Below, piece after piece: positions 60,987 through 64,000 of a DNA stretch of 64,000 nt. Both the position numbers and the translations under genes were made by a program. Origin of the DNA: Micromonospora carbonacea. Lineage in GTDB: Bacteria > Actinomycetota > Actinomycetes > Mycobacteriales > Micromonosporaceae. Every line of letters starts with the position of its first letter. The first letter of the stretch is position 1. The stretch is taken from positions 930,001 to 994,000 of the forward strand of contig NZ_JACHMZ010000001.1 of the NCBI RefSeq assembly GCF_014205165.1. Reading direction: 5' to 3'. The notes beneath the pieces are model-generated. The model saw only the letters and a list, made by a program, of their open reading frames with translations, had not been told where the DNA came from and made no database searches.

Positions 60987-61550
60987 TCAGCGCCTGGTCT
61001 CGTACCTCGTCAGCACCACGCCGCCAGGGAACGTCCTGGTCTCCACCAGGGTCAGGTTCACCCAGTTGTCGAGGGCGGTGAAGAACGGCTTGCCGCCGCC
61101 CAGCAGGACCGGGTGGGTGACGAGCGTGTACTCGTCGATCAGCCCGGCGCGCATGGCCCCGGCGGCGAGGGTGGGGCTGGAGATGTCCAGGGAGCCGCCG
61201 TCCTCGGCCCTGAGCCGCGCGATCTCGGTGACCGCGTCGCCGGCGAACAGACGCGCGTTCCAGTCGACCGTGCTGATCGTCGAGGAGAACACCACCTTCG
61301 GCATGTCCCGCCAACGACGGGCGAACTCGACCTCCGCCGGGGTGGCACCCGGCCGCTGGTCGGCGGACGGCCAGTGGGAACTCATCGTCTCCCACAGCCT
61401 GCGCCCGTACAGCCCCGTGCCCGTCGCCCCCACCCGGTCGGACCACCACTGGAACAGCTCGTCGTTCGGCGCGCTCCAGCCGAGGTCGTCGCCGGGCGCG
61501 GCGATGTAGCCGTCCAGGCTCAGGTTCATGCCGAAGGTCAGTTTCCGCAT
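60987..61550 (-). CDS. Dihydrofolate reductase/RibD C-terminal family protein
   Basis: 187 residues. MRKLTFGMNLSLDGYIAAPGDDLGW, GLYGRRLWETM, and the end RAGLIDEYTLVTHPVLLGGGKPFF are typical of the DHFR-like family of unknown substrate common in actinobacteria. Not a true FolA. ATG 61548-61550 follows GGGAGGCTGGCACG. It is convergent with the importer operon. Confidence 0.9.
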   Translation of the reverse strand: MRKLTFGMNLSLDGYIAAPGDDLGWSAPNDELFQWWSDRVGATGTGLYGRRLWETMSSHWPSADQRPGATPAEVEFARRWRDMPKVVFSSTISTVDWNARLFAGDAVTEIARLRAEDGGSLDISSPTLAAGAMRAGLIDEYTLVTHPVLLGGGKPFFTALDNWVNLTLVETRTFPGGVVLTRYETRR

Positions 61551-62428
61551 CGTGCCAGCCTCCCGTGGGTCCGTACTTCGGCATACAGACCAGCACGGCG
61601 CGGGAGAATCATCGGTCAGGCCACACCGAAGGCTGGCTCACCGGCGGGAGAGGCGGCGGGCACCGGGTGACGGTGTCGGCGTCGGCCCGGCTGTCCTGAT
61701 CATGGGCACCGGGCCGGTGGCCTGTGGTGGTGGAGGTGCGCCCGGCAGGATTCGAACCTGCGGCCTTGGGATTAGAAGTGGCATTCACGTTCCGATCCCT
61801 GACTTCATCAGCTTCGCTAGCTGCACAAACTCTTGCTCTGGCTATCCCTGGTTGCTCTGTTGACCTGCATTCCGCACCACGAATAGCACCACGGCCAGCC
61901 AAGGTGGGGCCGAGCGAAGTGGTGACTGACGGTAGTCTATCGATGGGTAGCCGCCGGTGTGATTCAACTTTCTGCACGTCTTCACGGCGGCCCTGAACGG
62001 GCCGCACGCGCCGCCGCCAGGGGTGCGCGGCCTGCACTTCGCTGTTGCTCCGCTCCGGCCACGCAGAACGGCCGGCGACTGGCGCGAAAGCGGGGGAGCC
62101 CGCGGGGCCGCCGCAGAACGACAGGCCGTTAACCGTCAGGGGTGGGCCGGCAGCAGGCCGGGCCGCGCGGCCCACAAGCCCGCGCGGCGCAGGGGAGCGC
62201 ACGCCGGCCGCGTTCGCGATCTGGCGGCGATAGCGGGCTGTGGCTACTGCGCCTCCGGCGGGGGCGCTCTGGCTCCAGGATGGCCAGGGCTCCGTCGGTG
62301 AGCCGCGGCCGTCGGTAATTGCGGTAGGTCATCCCACCTGCCATCGACCCAGGCAAGCCGAGTAAACCCCCGCCCGTTCCCAGGGGCGGCTCGATGGCAG
62401 ACGGGATGGTAGCCACAACGTGGCTTGC
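61551..62428. other. 878-base region spanning the chromosome/element junction
   Basis: Contains the tRNA-Arg 3' fragment (61737-61778). To its right G+C first drops (61785-61960), rises (61980-62400), then drops sharply with the AbiTii gene. Short frames here show no integrase, excisionase or replication features. No gene is called. Confidence 0.5.
61737..61778 (-). other. Attachment-site scar: 3' part of a tRNA-Arg(TCT) gene
   Basis: On the minus strand the sequence has an anticodon loop CTTCTAA (anticodon TCT), the 3' side of the anticodon stem, a variable loop, a perfect T-arm (GCAGG-TTCGAAT-CCTGC), a 3' acceptor strand CGGGCGC and discriminator A, without encoded CCA. The 5' half is absent: bases before the loop do not form the stem and no D-arm or 5' acceptor follows. 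This is the expected duplicate end of an element integrated into tRNA-Arg, with the element to the right. Confidence 0.75.
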
Positions 62429-63376
62429 CTACGAGATCTGTGTAGGTGATGGTGTTTTGAGGGACAGAATCTCTCCGAGTAGAACATATGTTTCGAGGAA
62501 CAGATACCTCGCTTCTGAGAGTGTCACGTCATTGTGAATTCCGGTGGAGACTCGGTCATATATTCCTCGCATCGCCTGCCGAAGGCGACCTTGGCGACTC
62601 TTGCTGCTGGTGCATTGTCGGACAAAGGCATCAATCCGGTTCAGTACGTTTGACTTGCGTACGTCGACCTTCTGTTCTCCATGCTGAATCGGCTCTTCCT
62701 GTGGAGGGAATACAGCATCAGCAAAGCTGTCAATAAGGCGTCGGCATGTGCTCATGGCTTGGCTGATGGCTTCAGGGTCGCCAGCATCCAGGCGCTCGAT
62801 GATCGACTCAACCTTCGTGAGTGCTGTGCCGCTCAATGGGGCGAGCATCGAGTCGATATGCTGCCGAGTCGACTCGAACAGCTCTCCTTGTGATTCACTG
62901 AAGAGCAGTTCATGATACGTTCGGGTCGCGATTTCGTATAGGTTTGCGATTACGGCAGAGCGAATGGCGGACAGTTCGGCAATGCTGCTCGTGACCTGGC
63001 CTACGTTTCGGTAATGGGCATTCAGTGCGGTGCTCAAATGTTCGCCGCTAAGGCTGGGTGTGTGGAGAGTGCTCAACATTCCCTCTAGGGATTTGATGCT
63101 TGCAGCAATCGCCCCAAGGCTCCCTGTCTTCGCCCGCTCTTCACCCTTTTCGTTCTTGTATATTCGACCCGAACGCTTCAGGTGTGGGCGCGTCGATTGA
63201 TTGAAGGTGTAGCCATTTAGTTCTAGTTGCAGCCATTGCAGGCTATCCTCGTCGCCGATCAATCGGGCGAGCCGAGAAGCTTTGAGTAGCAAATTCTCGG
63301 CGTCGACTCGACTAAGCTCGATGTCCTCAAGAAGATCTTCAGCTAGTCTCAGTGCTTCAGTCTGCTTCTTCAGCAC
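62429..63376 (-). CDS. AbiTii-like protein with C-terminal HEPN-type motif, probable phage defence
   Basis: About 315 residues at roughly 50% G+C against 73% around it. The N-terminus (LLEDIELSRVDAENLLLKASRLARLIGDEDSLQWLQLELNGY) matches the AbiTii abortive-infection domain. The C-terminal helical half ends IYDRVSTGIHNDVTLSEARYLFLETYVLLGEIL, with R275-x5-H281 fitting the Rx4-6H ribonuclease motif of HEPN toxins. GTG 63374-63376 follows AAGGAAGG at eight bases; an earlier in-frame TTG at 63416-63418 lacks one. It lies inside a probable integrated element. Antiphage action is inferred from family, not shown. Confidence 0.75.
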   Translation of the reverse strand: MLKKQTEALRLAEDLLEDIELSRVDAENLLLKASRLARLIGDEDSLQWLQLELNGYTFNQSTRPHLKRSGRIYKNEKGEERAKTGSLGAIAASIKSLEGMLSTLHTPSLSGEHLSTALNAHYRNVGQVTSSIAELSAIRSAVIANLYEIATRTYHELLFSESQGELFESTRQHIDSMLAPLSGTALTKVESIIERLDAGDPEAISQAMSTCRRLIDSFADAVFPPQEEPIQHGEQKVDVRKSNVLNRIDAFVRQCTSSKSRQGRLRQAMRGIYDRVSTGIHNDVTLSEARYLFLETYVLLGEILSLKTPSPTQIS

Positions 63377-64000
63377 AATCTTGACCTTCCTTACCAAGTG
63401 AGGCGCTAGCACGGGCAAGCCTGCTTACCCGGACTTTTCCGACGTCCGACTCATCGCTCGGTTGGCCGGGGGCACCCTGAGGCCGCACGAGGCTGTCAGC
63501 CCATGTCATGCGCGACGAGGCTGTCGGGCATAGTAGCTAGCCGGCGGCGGCCGAGGCTACTGAGATCCTGCTGGCGCACGCCAGTGAAGCAAGCCCATGA
63601 GGAGCAGGGACAGGCGGTCGATGGCGATGAGCACGGACAGGCGCATCGCTAGGCCAGCCCCGTGGGCCCAGAGGCCGCAAAGCGTGGCGATGCCTGAGCG
63701 TGGGACCGCTGCCTAATGGATGCTGTCGACAGCCACGGTGATTGCGACAAGACGCTACATGGACAGCCGACAGTGGCCGGGCACGGATAGTCGCCCGAGG
63801 CCGCGAACGCGGACGGACACTGCCGGACGGAGCGCCCAGGACTTACAAGAGAGGGGTCCTGCTCGTGAGTGCCGTACCGGTCGGCGGCGGGTGGTCGGTG
63901 GTTGTTGTGGGGAGGGCTGAACCATCTCGGCATCTCGGCATCTCGGCATCTCGGCAAGGGTGCTGTTGACCTGCGAAAACGCGCGTGCCGAGATCGTTCA
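63377..64000. other. 624-base right-end stretch without a recognisable gene
   Basis: Mixed composition with only short, unconvincing frames. It may hold decayed element DNA and the promoter of the AbiTii-like gene. The only clear structure is the octamer array at 63923-63954. Confidence 0.45.
63923..63954. repeat. Four tandem CATCTCGG octamers
   Basis: CATCTCGG repeated four times without mismatch, then CAAG. No gene is evident around it. Possibly a slippage tract or iteron-like site of the element. Confidence 0.75.

Noticed and set aside
61724..61996. Short plus-strand protein frame over the tRNA fragment
   Set aside because: It is a translation of the tRNA T-arm and acceptor region, a common spurious prediction.
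62129..62416. Minus-strand frame with MTYRNYRRPRLTDGALAILE
   Set aside because: The N-terminal part looks faintly like a small element-encoded protein, but the rest is low-complexity Arg/Pro-rich sequence with no ribosome binding site; support is too weak.
63923..63954. CRISPR array
   Set aside because: The octamers are contiguous without spacers and there are only four units.

Overview
The window is about 73% G+C DNA from an actinomycete, most likely a Micromonospora or close relative. The evidence is actinobacterial gene families (a conservon, DUF397/XRE pairs, DUF3817, DUF6158, DUF742), many GTG starts, GTGA/ATGA overlaps, and two copies of a 54-bp GGGCCCTTCC hairpin repeat. I recall this repeat type from Micromonospora intergenic regions; that identification is from memory, not from a search. 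About 60 protein genes are supported, plus one attenuator leader peptide, a truncated tRNA attachment site and two gene remnants.

Layout. 1-4.4 kb: a truncated membrane-protein gene, then a cvnA-D signalling operon (NIT-domain kinase, roadblock protein, DUF742 protein, small GTPase). 4.5-13.9 kb: a lactonase, a solute-binding/VWA fusion, a polyprenyl sugar transferase, a SpoIIE-type phosphatase, a MarR regulator, and a two-gene operon pairing a CarH-like B12-binding protein with a PAS-GAF-PP2C phosphatase. 14-26.2 kb is carbohydrate use: a ROK regulator divergent from xylA-xylB, an MFS exporter, then a GH13 glucosidase, LacI regulator and ABC importer for alpha-glucosides (no ATPase; a shared MsiK-like ATPase encoded elsewhere is presumed). 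26.4-37.9 kb is mixed housekeeping: M23 and NlpC/P60 cell-wall proteins, a phosphoesterase, a nucleotidyltransferase, a thymidylate-kinase-like protein, murR-murQ for MurNAc-6-P recycling, a group 2 sigma factor and several small membrane or acidic proteins.

38.2-49.6 kb: DAHP synthase (aroG) behind a leader that encodes a Tyr-Trp-Phe-containing peptide and a terminator, an M16 peptidase pair, asd, a CBS protein, an SCP2/debranching-enzyme operon, an acyltransferase, a membrane protein and a GNAT enzyme. 49.6-55.7 kb: an HxlR regulator and aldo/keto reductase sharing a 19-bp motif and flanking a collapsed hydrolase gene, secreted proteins including a GH30 glycosidase, and an XRE/DUF397 pair. 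55.7-57.2 kb has no convincing intact gene but holds a large hairpin repeat, a LuxR-type remnant and the promoter and long leader of an SsuABC/TauABC-like importer (57.2-60.9 kb).

The right end changes character. At 61737-61778 lies only the 3' part of a tRNA-Arg(TCT) gene, the expected scar of an integrated element extending rightwards out of the window. Its first recognisable cargo (62429-63376) is a low-G+C gene for an AbiTii-like protein with a C-terminal Rx5H HEPN-type motif, probably anti-phage. Many genes here have no ribosome binding site but a TANNNT box 6-7 bases before the start codon, so leaderless transcription is probably common.
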